A stretch of DNA of 64,000 nucleotides from Dactylorhiza incarnata (taxonomy: Eukaryota; Streptophyta; Magnoliopsida; Asparagales; Orchidaceae): the NCBI GenBank assembly GCA_033032865.1, contig JAWHQI010000024.1, positions 2,852,001 to 2,916,000 of the forward strand. Direction: 5' to 3'. Made by a program: the position numbers and the translations under genes. The notes beneath the pieces were generated by a model. It saw only the letters and a list, made by a program, of their open reading frames with translations, did no database searches and was not told the origin of the DNA. Shown here piece after piece: positions 54,824 through 64,000 of this stretch. How positions within the stretch are numbered: position 1 is the stretch's first letter; the number at the start of each line of letters is the position of its first letter.

Positions 54824-56383
54824 TGATAAGGATTTTATATAGTTTTAAAAATAATTCCAACTAATATCCCGATGTAGGCAAGTATATCTATCGAAATATA
54901 GTATAGGAAGGATGTCATATTTGCCCGAGGCCTGTCGAGTAATCTTTCTCACGTAAATTAATATTATTTTATCAGAAAAATATTTAAAAGGGTTTTATAA
55001 AAGAAATAATAAAAAAAACATTTGATCGAGAATCCTTCTTAAGTAAAATATTTCGTAAATCTAGAATTCAAAAGAAATCGATTTAGACAAACTTGACTGT
55101 GGAGGTTCCCAAAATATGATAGAGCCTCTCTCGAGAGCACTACCACCTAACCTTAGGTTGATCGATTAAGACCCCTCGGCCAGTCGAAACCCCTAAGCTT
55201 GCTTTATGCGGTGAGCCCCACTACTATTGGATTTGACTCCAATCCGGAAGATTTGTGTCACCCTCTCTCGAGGAATGCATGTAAATCTTTTTACCGATGA
55301 GCGATCTACCCTTATTTACGGATCTCTCGAAACACTAAAATACGGATCAAACTTGATTATCATACCCTAGAAATATGAAACCAATAATTGCAAATCAACG
55401 GTAAATCATAGTTTCCAAATTCAAACTATGAATAAAAGATTACAAAATAAAACTACTTAAGAATTCATCCGATCAAATGTAATAAAATTAGCTACTCATG
55501 ATTGAAGGAAAAGAACATTTTATAACTATGAAAATAGAAGTACAAGTGCGCGTAAAGTAAATCTAAGCTATGAATTGGAATTGCAAAGCATAAAATAAAT
55601 TGCATAAATAAAATTACACTAATGAAATGCAGAAAATCTACTCTAAAATTGACCCAATCGAAGCAAGGACTGGATTCCCATCACTTTGGCAGGAGCTGGC
55701 TTTTATAGGCAAAAAATTGGTGAGTCACGCCCTTGGTCACGCCCGTGACCAAGGGCGTGTAAGCTGCGTAACTGCGTATTGAAAGCCCGAGAATGTTGGG
55801 GGAGAGAAACCTCCAAAATTGATCATCTCGACGGGTCACGGCCTAGGTCACGCCCGTGACCTAGGGCGTGTCTTGACCGAGCCAGGAAACGGCGGGAAAC
55901 GGCTTGATCTAAAGTTAATCTGGCAGTTGCGGGAGAGGTCACACCCCTTGGCCACGCCCGTGACCAAGGGCGTGTAAGCTGGAACGGCTCGGCGGCGGAA
56001 ACTGCTTGTATTGAATGCTTGTTAGGCGAGTCGCGCCCGTGACCTAAAGGTCACGCCCTGATGTCACGCCCGTGACAGGGGGCGTGTAACTTTAATCCGA
56101 CGTGGCAATGTCTTCCGGGAGATGAAGGCGGAGCACGGTCGTGACCAAGGTCACGCCCCCAGGTCACGCCCGTGACCTGGGGCGTGTACTGAGGATTTTT
56201 GCAGATTTGTTCCTTTATTTCTCCTGAACACGGCTGTGAGCTTGAATTTGCTATTAGCAGCCCCAGATTACCTGAAAACACAAAATAAAGTAAATTAGAT
56301 CTAAATTAAACAAAAATTCTATAAAGACTAATTAATTACTACTAAAATACTATATAAAAATAACTATAAATAATGCACTATCA
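54824..56383 (-). mobile_element. 3' LTR of element F
   Basis: 1560 bp. Five palindromes at about 55726-55759, 55837-55870, 55940-55974, 56052-56087 and 56152-56187. Minus TATA box GCCTATAAAA at 55701-55710, downstream of them in the minus direction. Confidence 0.93.
55726..56187. repeat. Five 34-36-bp palindromes in the F LTR
   Basis: The first is perfect: CACGCCCTTGGTCACG-CC-CGTGACCAAGGGCGTG. Others change both arms together (CTAGG/CCTAG, CCAGG/CCTGG). The matching cluster in the other LTR starts at 59966, where the second palindrome has lost 12 bp of its right arm. Confidence 0.92.
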
Positions 56384-57951
56384 AATACCCTCATACTTAA
56401 GCTTTTGCTATTCCAGAGCAAAAACTAATTTATAAGTATGAGAAGAATTTATAGGACATTTCCAAAAAGATTTACTTCTAATTATGTACTCCAAATCTTA
56501 TAAAACTCTTATCAAAATAAGTTAAGAAGTTAAAATTCAGATTTATAAGAAATAATTTATAATTCATAAATTGAGATGAGTAGAATAAATATTAGTTTTA
56601 AAATTCTCTAACTAAATCTTCATAAACAAAATTGCATTGAATTAAGTAAAATAACCAAGATTAAAATTATAGAAACTTTAAACATCATTAGAAACTTTTA
56701 GAAAACTACAAAATATTAACTATGATCTCTCAAAAATATCTTGGATAGCAAGTAAACTTGGCTAAATGAGGTAAAATTGGCATTGAAGAAGTTACTTTGT
56801 ATATAGGAAATGATGAATTTTATCCTCTCATTTCCATCTTTTTTTTTATTTCTTCTTCTTTTTATATCCCAAATGTATATGTTTAGGAGTGATGAATTTT
56901 ATCCTCTCAACTGCATGCCATATAATCTTTTACTAATTTGGGTGCATATGTTTAGGAATGATGAATTTTATCCTCTCATTCCATGACATATGATCTTTTC
57001 AAATTTATTTTTATGCCAAATAAAGGGTTAAATAATAAGGTAGGGGAAGGCTAGGGTTTAAAGGCTAAACAAATTCCAAAGATACATTTTAAGAGCATAG
57101 AAAACAAATTGAGCAATCTATAAGAAACTATGAGTTAAAGTTAATATAAGTAAAATCTAGAGATATTTAACACAATTACTACAAAATTGAATTATGATAT
57201 TTTAAGAAGAGAAAATAAAACTAAGAAATATTCTAAACAAATCAAGATAATGAAAAACTCATTAAATCAAATTGATCGAAAAATTAAATCTAACATATTT
57301 TGAAGAGAAATATAAGATTTAAAAATTCATAAAAAGAAAACTCCTTAAAAAGCCTATAAAGACATCGCATAATTAAAATTAATTTTGCATAAATGAAGTT
57401 TGGAGAAATTTAAAATTACAAAATTTATTTTATTAGAAATTTTTTGAATTTTTTTTAATATTAAAACAAAATATTTTTTTTAATATTCTTGGACTACCCA
57501 ATGACGGGCTCGCAAGGTACTAGGAGGTTTTGTGGGATGAAAGCCCAACACGGCCCTTTCGCAAGAAATTACATTTTTAATTTTATAATTTTTTTGGTAT
57601 TTTAATTTGCATACAAGAAAAATAAGACACAAAGACATAAAAATTTAAAAGAAAACTTTTTTTTGAATTTTGTAATTTTTCATAACAAAATCGAAAATAA
57701 GGAAAGAAAAATATTTTTTTATAATTTTGAAAAAGATTTCCTAATTTTTTTGGGGATTTTTAATAAAAACCCGAAAATAAGAGAATACACCCCCATACTT
57801 AAAAATAAACATTGTCCCCAATGTTTATAAGCCAAGTAGGAGGGAAAAGTAAATAAAATGCTGAAAAAGTAAATTGCAAGAAAAATAAAGATAAGCAAGG
57901 GGTGCCTCCCAAGAGCGCTTTGTTTACCGTCTTTAAGCTAGACGATTATTG
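56384..57951 (-). other. 3' non-coding region of element F with an 80-bp-type repeat
   Basis: Minus direction. Near 57905-57945 it has the CTTAAAGACGGTAAAC...GGGAGGCACCCC motif that I associate with the region after pol in Athila/Tat-type elements. Three degenerate units with GATGAATTTTATCCTCTCA start at 56810, 56890 and 56959. The rest is A/T homopolymer-rich. The purine tract abuts the 3' LTR. Confidence 0.6.
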
Positions 57952-58902
57952 TTAGGAAAAAGGAAAATAAAAATAAAGGTGCGCAGACAACTCCCTTAAT
58001 TCACGCTCAGGTGAGCATGCCGAAATCCGGTGCCCGGCGACTCCTCCGCTATAGTCTTGAATCATTCGTTGTCCGTTAGCTTGAAATTGTGAATCCAAAT
58101 TACCCATACATACCTTAGGTAATTTGGATTCATGGAGATGAGCGGCAAATGGATCGGTAAAGACGTTTGGTTGCAACGGCTCATCCTCGACATAAAAATC
58201 ATTAGTATCAAAAGAATCAAAAATTAGCGAGTCAGGAAAATTTTCACAAGGAGTTTCTTGTGAAAATACATGATTAAGCACCGGTTGTTTATTTTCAAAA
58301 ATAAAAGTTTTATCAGAAAAATCAATATCAAGTGGAGAAAATGCATGAGACATAATTTCTTCATGAATTATAATTTCATGAGAAAAAGAAGAAAGGGCGG
58401 GCGAAGGAGAAGAAGAAAAATTTTCATTTTCTAATTCGCCCGGTGTCTCCATGACTTTGTGAAATTCTTGGTGCAATTGTTCTTCTTGATCTTAAGAATA
58501 ATCATTTAACTTTGGAGAAAAAGTCGGAAAAATTTCAAGATCAGAAGAAGAACAAATTTGTGGAAAAGGCGAGGAATGCAAATCATGATTGAAGGAATTT
58601 CCTTCATCGCACGGAAAACTATCCGGGTGACCTTGCCACCATGAATAATCAACATCAGTGCAAGAAGTAAATTCACTTAAAGCACTATTTAAAGAAAAAT
58701 TATTTTCATCATAAAAATTATCATTTTCATTATAAAAATTATGATTTTCATTAGAAAAATTATGAAATGAAAAATAACATTCCTCACTAGAATGATGACT
58801 CCCACAAAAAGGACAAATAATTTGGCGCAATCGTGCGGCTTCCAAAAGATTGACTTTATTTTGAAGCTCGGCAACTTTTGCGGCCAACTGCGATAACATC
58901 AT
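57952..58902 (-). pseudogene. gag: gag remnant of element F
   Basis: First frame from 58902 (MMLSQLAAKVAELQNKVNLL, helical) to a zinc-knuckle-like CPFCGSHHSSEEC (CX2CX3HX4C, about 58812-58774), followed by an Asn/Glu/Phe-rich part, ending at 58492. After a stop a second frame (58476-57952) continues in the same style. The knuckle spacing resembles that of Athila/Tat gags. Nothing like a complete capsid domain is visible. Confidence 0.5.
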
Positions 58903-59045
58903 TTTTTTTTTTTTGAAAAAGAAAATTAAACAACTGTTACTTAATAGAAAGGAATTTTAAAAGAAGAAAAAAAAAGAAATGGGGGCGGAGAAAGAGAATG
59001 ATAAAAGTAATAAAATCTACGCTTTCAAAATATCAACAAAAATAT

Positions 59046-59063
59046 TCCCCAGCAACGGCGCCA
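59046..59063 (-). promoter_or_regulatory. Primer binding site of element F (tRNA-Asp type)
   Basis: Minus-strand TGGCGCCGTTGCTGGGGA, complementary to the 3' end of plant tRNA-Asp with one mismatch, the usual Athila/Tat primer. Confidence 0.85.
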
Positions 59064-59069
59064 AAAACT

Positions 59070-60608
59070 TGATAAGGATTTTATATAGTTTTAAAAATAA
59101 TTCCAACTAATATCTCGATAGTATACCTATTGAAATATAGTATAGGAAGGATGTCGTATTTGCCCGAGGCCTGTCGAGTAATCTTACTCACGTAAATTAA
59201 TATTATTTTATTGGAAAAATATTTAAAAGGGTTTTATAAAAGAAATAATAAAAAAAGAAACATTTGATCAAGAATCCTTCTTAAGTAAAATATTTCGTAA
59301 ATCAAGAATTCAAAAGAAATCGATTTAGACAAACTTGACCGTGGAGGTTCCCAAAATATGATAGAGCCTCTCTCGAGAGCACTACCACCTAACCTTAGGT
59401 TGATCGATTAAGACCCCTCAGCCAGTCGAAACCCCTAAGCTTGCTTTATGTGGTGAGCCCCACTATTGGATTTGAATCCAATCCGGAAGATTTGCGTCAC
59501 CCTCTCTCGAGGAATGCATGTAAATCTTTTTACCGATGAGCGATCTACCCATATTTACGGATCTCTCGATACACTAAAATACGGATCAAACTTGATTATC
59601 TTACCCTAGAAATATGAAACCAATAATTGCAAATCAACGGTAAATCATAGTTTCCAAATCCAAACTATGAATAAAAGATTACAAAATAAATCTACTTAAG
59701 AATTCATACGATCAAATGTAATAAAATTAGCTACTCATGATTGAAGGAAAAGAACATTTTATAACTATGAAAAGAGAAGTACAAGTGCGAGTAAAGTAAA
59801 TCTAAGCTATGAATTGGAATTGCAAAGCATAAAATAAATTGCATAAATAAAATTACACTAATGAAATGCAGAAAATCTACTCTAAAATTGACCCAATCGA
59901 AGAAAGGACTAGATTCCCATCACTTTGGCAGGAGTGGCTTTTATAGGCAGAAAATTGGTGAGTCACGCCCTTGGTCACGCCCGTGACCAAGGGCGTGTAA
60001 GCTGCGTAACTGCGTATTGAAAGCCCGGGAACGTTAGGGGAGAGAAACCGCCAAAATTGATCATCTCGACGGGTCACGGCCTAGGTCACGCCCGTGTCTT
60101 GACCGAGTCAGGAAACGGCGGGAAACGGCGCGATCTGGAGTTAATCTGGCAGTTGCGGGAGAGGTCACGTCCCTTGGCCACGCCCGTGACCAAGGGCGTG
60201 TAAGCTGGAACGGCTCGGCAGCGGAAACCGCTTGTATTGAATGCTTGTTGGGCGAGTCACGCCCGTGACCTAAAGGTCACGCCCTGGTGTCACGCCCATG
60301 ACAGGGGCCGTGTAACTTTAATCCGACGTGGCAATGTCTTCCGGGAGTTGAAGGCGGAGCACGACCGTGACCAAGGTCACACCCCCAGGTCACGCCCGTG
60401 ACCTAGGGCGTGTACTGAAGATTTTTATAGATTTGTTCCTTTATTTCTCCTGAACATGGCTGTGAGCTTGAATTTGCTATTAGCAGCCTCAGATTACCTA
60501 AAAACACAAAATAAAGTAAATTAGATCTAAATTAAACTAAAATTCTATTAAGACTAATTAATTACTACTAAAATACTATATAAAATAACTATAAATAATG
60601 CACTATCA
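59070..60608 (-). mobile_element. 5' LTR of element F
   Basis: 1539 bp, highly similar to the 3' LTR. The main difference is a 12-bp loss in the second palindrome (about 60090). TATA at 59941-59950. Confidence 0.93.
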
Positions 60609-63102
60609 GTGTTCTTTCTCAGGAACAAGTCTGACACCTTCAGTGTTCTGACAGACTTTCTTAGGTCCATCAAGATTGAGTACTCTACTCTAGTTGCATT
60701 GATTAGAAGTGATCATGGCACTGAGTTTGAATCTCTTCTGATGAGAGAATTCTGTGGAAAAGAAGGGATCAGGCAGTGTTTCTCTGCTCCTAGAACTCCT
60801 CAACAAAATGGGGTAGCTGAAAGGAAAAATAGAACACTTATTGAATTAGCAACTACATTGCTTGCTGATGCTCACTTGCCAATCTCTTTTTGGGCAGAAG
60901 CAATGAACACAGCAAATTATGTGTTGAACAGAAGCCTGATACATAAGCTTAAGGGTAAAACTCCATATGAATTACTCAAGAATAAAAAGCCTAAGGTTAA
61001 CTATTTTAAGATATTTGGCTGTAAATGCTATGTGCATAACAATGATAAGAAGTATCCGAGGAAATTTGAAGCAAAATTTGCTGAAGGTATATTCCTTGGA
61101 TATTCTCTTTCTAGTAAAGCATATATAGTTTACAACAAATCTACTCTTAAGATAGAAGAGTCCATGCATGTATCCTTTGATGAATCTAATATGTTAAATG
61201 AGGAGAGGAACACCACCTCTACCAAAGATACTTTGCAGGTACCAGTTCTATGTGAAGAACTTAATGGATTGGATCTACAGAATAAAGATTCTCTACTTCC
61301 ATCAAATGAAATAATTGAAGACAGTGAAGAAGAGGATAATCCAGATCTTGATGATCATTCAAATCAAGTGACAGCTGAACAAGTCCCTCAAGAAGAAACT
61401 ATTGTTGAACCAACTCCAACTGTTGACCACATCACAGTTAGAGATCATCCAATATCTCAAATCATTGGAGATATTTCAGCAGGTGTTCAAACAAGGCATC
61501 AACTACACCAAAATCAGATGCACACTTGTTTCCTATCACAAGTTGAACCTCAAACCATAAAAGATGCAGAACAAGATCCAAACTGGATTCTTACAATGCA
61601 AGAGGAGCTCAACCAATTTGAAAGGAACAAGGTTTGGGATTTGGTTCCAAGACCAAAAGGCCATCCAGTCATTGGCACTAAATGGGTCTTCAGGAAAAAG
61701 CTAGATGATCAAGGCATAATCATTAGAAATAAAGCAAGATTGGTAGCCCAAGGATATTCTCAGGAAGAAGGAATTGGTTATGATCAAACATTTGCTCCTG
61801 TTGCTAGACTTGAAGCTATAAGGATTTTTCTTGCCTTTGCTGCATTCAAGAAGTTCAAGGTATATCAGATGGATGTGAATAGTGCTTTTCTGAATGGAGA
61901 TATCAGAGAAGAAGCCTATGTGGAACAACCACCAGGTTTCATCTCTCCAACTCACTCTTCTTATGTATTTAAGCTTAATAAATCTCTCTATGGTCTCAAA
62001 CAAGCTCCCAGAGCATGGTATGAGACCTTAGCTAATTTTCTTTTGGAAAATAAGTTATGTAGAGGCATTATTGATAAAACCATATTTTTCAGGATACATA
62101 AAAATCAAACATTACTAGTTCAAATTTTGTAGATGATATTATTTTTGGCTCTACTTATTCAAATCTATGCAAAAGGTTTTCTGACTTAATGCAAAAGGTT
62201 TTCTGACTTAATGCAATCTAAATTTGAAATGAGTAGTATGGGTGAGTTATCTTACTTCCTTGGTCTTCAAGTGAAGCAAACTCCAAATGGCATATTCATA
62301 TCACAATCCAAGTATGCTAAGGAATTAGTGAAAAGATTTGGTATGTCTGATGCTTCCACTATGAAAACACACATGCCCTCCAATGATGTTGTTGACAATG
62401 ATGAATCAGGGAAACCTGTTGTTCAGAAAGTATATAGGGCAATTATTGGCTCATTACTTTATTTAACAGCTAGTAGACCATACATAATATTTACTACATG
62501 TATTTGTGCTAGGTTCCAAGTTAACCCCAAAGAATCTCACCTAATTTTATTACAAAGAATTTTGAGATATATAAAGGGTTGTCCAAATCTAGGACTTTGG
62601 TATCCAACAGCATCAGAATTTGAATTAACTGAATTCTCAGATTCTGATTATGCTGGATGCAGAGTAGACAGGAAAAGTACATTAGGAACTTGCCAGTTTC
62701 TTGGTGATAGGCTTGTGTCTTGGTTTTGTAAGAAACAAACATCTGTGTTTACATCAACAGCTGAAGCAGAATATATTGCTGCAGACAATTGCTGCTCACA
62801 GATATTGTGGATACAAAATCAACTTCTAGATTATGGTATCAACTTAAATAATTCAATTATATTTTGTGACAACACTAGTGCAATATCTATAGCACAAAAT
62901 ACAGTACTCCATAGTAGGACTAAACACATAAAAATTAGGCACCACTTTATCAGAGATAATGTGGATAAAAATAAATTTGCCTACAATTCATTTCTACTGA
63001 TTTGCAAAGGGCTGATATTTTCACCAAACCCTTGGATGAAAAGAAACATATCTTCTTTATAAATCAGCTAGGCATGATAGATGGAGATTCAATCAATTAA
63101 AA
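60609..63102 (+). pseudogene. pol: 3' part of pol of element H (integrase, RT, RNase H)
   Basis: Resumes the integrase after [25 protein letters not shown] and FGCKCYVHN. Then an acidic linker, RT ([34 protein letters not shown]), a 1-bp deletion at the YVDD box (about 62126), a 24-bp tandem duplication (about 62168-62216), the rest of RT, and RNase H (DSDYAGC, TEAEYIAA, HIKIRHHFI). A frameshift near 62990 precedes the ADIFTKPL end. The long open frame 60609-62132 makes this the best preserved pol stretch. Confidence 0.93.
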
Positions 63103-63129
63103 ATTAAATTTTCTACTTATCTCATCTCT

Positions 63130-63247
63130 TCATCGAACTGAGATCGACGAAATCTAGTCGTTCGTCGAACGGAGATCGACGAAGTCATCTAGATCGTCGA
63201 ACTGAGATCGACGAAAATTTATTTTTCGTCGAACGCAGTTTTGATGA
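63130..63247. repeat. Post-pol palindromes of element H
   Basis: Four copies of the TCGTCGAAC-(ggagA/tgagA)-TCGACGAA type, matching the copies in gag (53755-53920) and the TCGACGAA core of the U3. Confidence 0.88.
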
Positions 63248-63463
63248 AGCCTTTGTTTTTGATCTTGCTTTATAATCAAATCTTTTATTTCATTTTAACT
63301 GTATGCCTACATAATTGCCTCTCCTTCCAGTTCCTTTGCACTTGATCTCTATTTTATTTTGCAGGAACAATAACAATATTTCTTCAAAAAGATTGCATCC
63401 TTCCCTACCTCCTCATCATCTGTCCCTTCTTCTAGGGGCCTAGCTTAAGGCCTTCCTGAAACT

Positions 63464-63608
63464 AGGCAGGGGGAGAAGTTTCATGACGAAGCTCCTTTTG
63501 ATAGGGGGAGATGTTTTGAAGAAACTCCTTTTTGTTAGGGGGAGATGCTCTCCTTTATGATAGGGGGAGATGTTTTATGAAGATGCTCAAGTTTCAAGGG
63601 GAGATGTT
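63464..63608 (+). promoter_or_regulatory. Multiple polypurine tracts of element H
   Basis: AGGGGGAGAAG at about 63467 and AGGGGGAGATG repeated at about 63503, 63538 and 63562, then AAGGGGAGATG (about 63597). The 3' LTR is not reached. Confidence 0.8.
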
Positions 63609-64000
63609 GTATGAAAAAGAAAAATCAGTTCTTGATGAAGAAGCTCACAGCAGTTTTGATTCAGAAATTCAGTTATGACAGATTCAAATGCAGATTGGTA
63701 GCAGAGCAGATTCAGTTCAGATCAACAAAAGCTAAAGCTGAAAAATGCAGATTCAGATTATAAAGCTTTTCAGTTCTAGTTCAAGTTGATTTGGTGAAGT
63801 CACCTCCAACTTAAGTTCCAAAATATTTCAGAAAGTAAGATTCAGTTCAGATAAACAAAGAAAATGTTGAAGGCAAGGATTTCTAAGCAAAGCAAAAGAT
63901 GCAAATGCAGATTCAGAAATACTGTTTGATATAGCAGATACAACTCAGATAATCAAATTCAGAAAGCTGAAGGCAATGTCAGAATTCAAAGAAAGACAAA
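63609..64000 (+). repeat. Degenerate CAGATTCAG-type repeat
   Basis: Loose repeats of GATTCAGTTCAGATMAACAAA and related CAG/GCAGATT words to the window end. No ORF; part of H's 3' region. Confidence 0.4.

Larger units (their letters stand above)
54824..60608 (-). mobile_element. Element F: gag-only LTR retrotransposon, Athila/Tat-type signals
   Basis: 5785 bp, TSD GTGTT at 54819-54823 and 60609-60613. LTRs 54824-56383 (3') and 59070-60608 (5'), TGATAAGG...CACTATCA on the plus strand. PBS for tRNA-Asp and a CTTAAGTATGAGGG purine tract fix the minus orientation. The interior (2.7 kb) has a short gag remnant and 3' non-coding repeats only; no pol, so non-autonomous. Confidence 0.92.
50124..64000 (+). 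mobile_element. Element H: SIRE-like Copia element, 3' LTR beyond the window
   Basis: 5' LTR from 50124, PBS, gag, pol, post-pol palindromes and multiple purine tracts. Element F is inserted in the integrase. The palindrome core TCGACGAA is shared with element B, so these two are related. Confidence 0.9.

Overview
The window is repeat-rich nuclear DNA of a flowering plant. No host gene, tRNA, rRNA or CRISPR array could be supported. Almost everything is nested LTR retrotransposons with plant-type primer sites (initiator-Met, Asp and Phe tRNAs), plus pieces of CACTA, PIF/Harbinger-like and Helitron-like DNA transposons, satellites and microsatellites. I cannot name the species.

Layout. (1) 1-9950 is old, fragmented sequence: a partial LTR full of palindromes, a hairpin tandem repeat, a decayed ORF, a CACTA end inside an LTR stub, a direct/direct/inverted repeat trio, a minus-strand LTR-like block, a Helitron-like element, a 406-bp MITE, and the 3' end of a Gypsy-type element. 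(2) About 9955-48910 is one minus-strand Copia element (D) blown apart by later insertions. Element A (plus Copia, 10580-27832, TSD GTTAG) sits in its 3' region and itself carries element G (10675-18364, TSD ACAGG) in its 5' LTR. Element B (minus, non-autonomous Copia, 31530-47086, TSD GGCTC) sits in D's gag and carries element C (plus Copia, 36077-42103, TSD CCGCC). (3) 50124 to the window end is a plus Copia element (H) with a minus-strand gag-only element F (54824-60608, TSD GTGTT) inside its integrase.

A, B, C, D and H look like one SIRE/Sirevirus-like Copia group: Met PBS, long LTRs ending near TTATTCACCCCC, several GGGGGAG purine tracts before the 3' LTR where that region survives, and in B a long third ORF. 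All gag and pol genes are broken by stops and frameshifts.

The most interesting signal concerns gag and pol. In A, B, C and H a gag-frame stop precedes pol, and each carries a GT...AG interval (745-1199 nt) whose removal would join gag to pol in phase 0. In A and C the gag stop TAG is itself the putative 3' splice site. Element D lacks exactly this interval, as expected if it descends from a reverse-transcribed spliced RNA. In A, C and H the putative intron also carries a family-specific palindrome that recurs in the U3 of the same element and, where that region survives, just downstream of pol. Palindrome or hairpin arrays upstream of a TATA-like box are also seen in the unrelated Gypsy-type LTRs here, some with compensatory arm substitutions.
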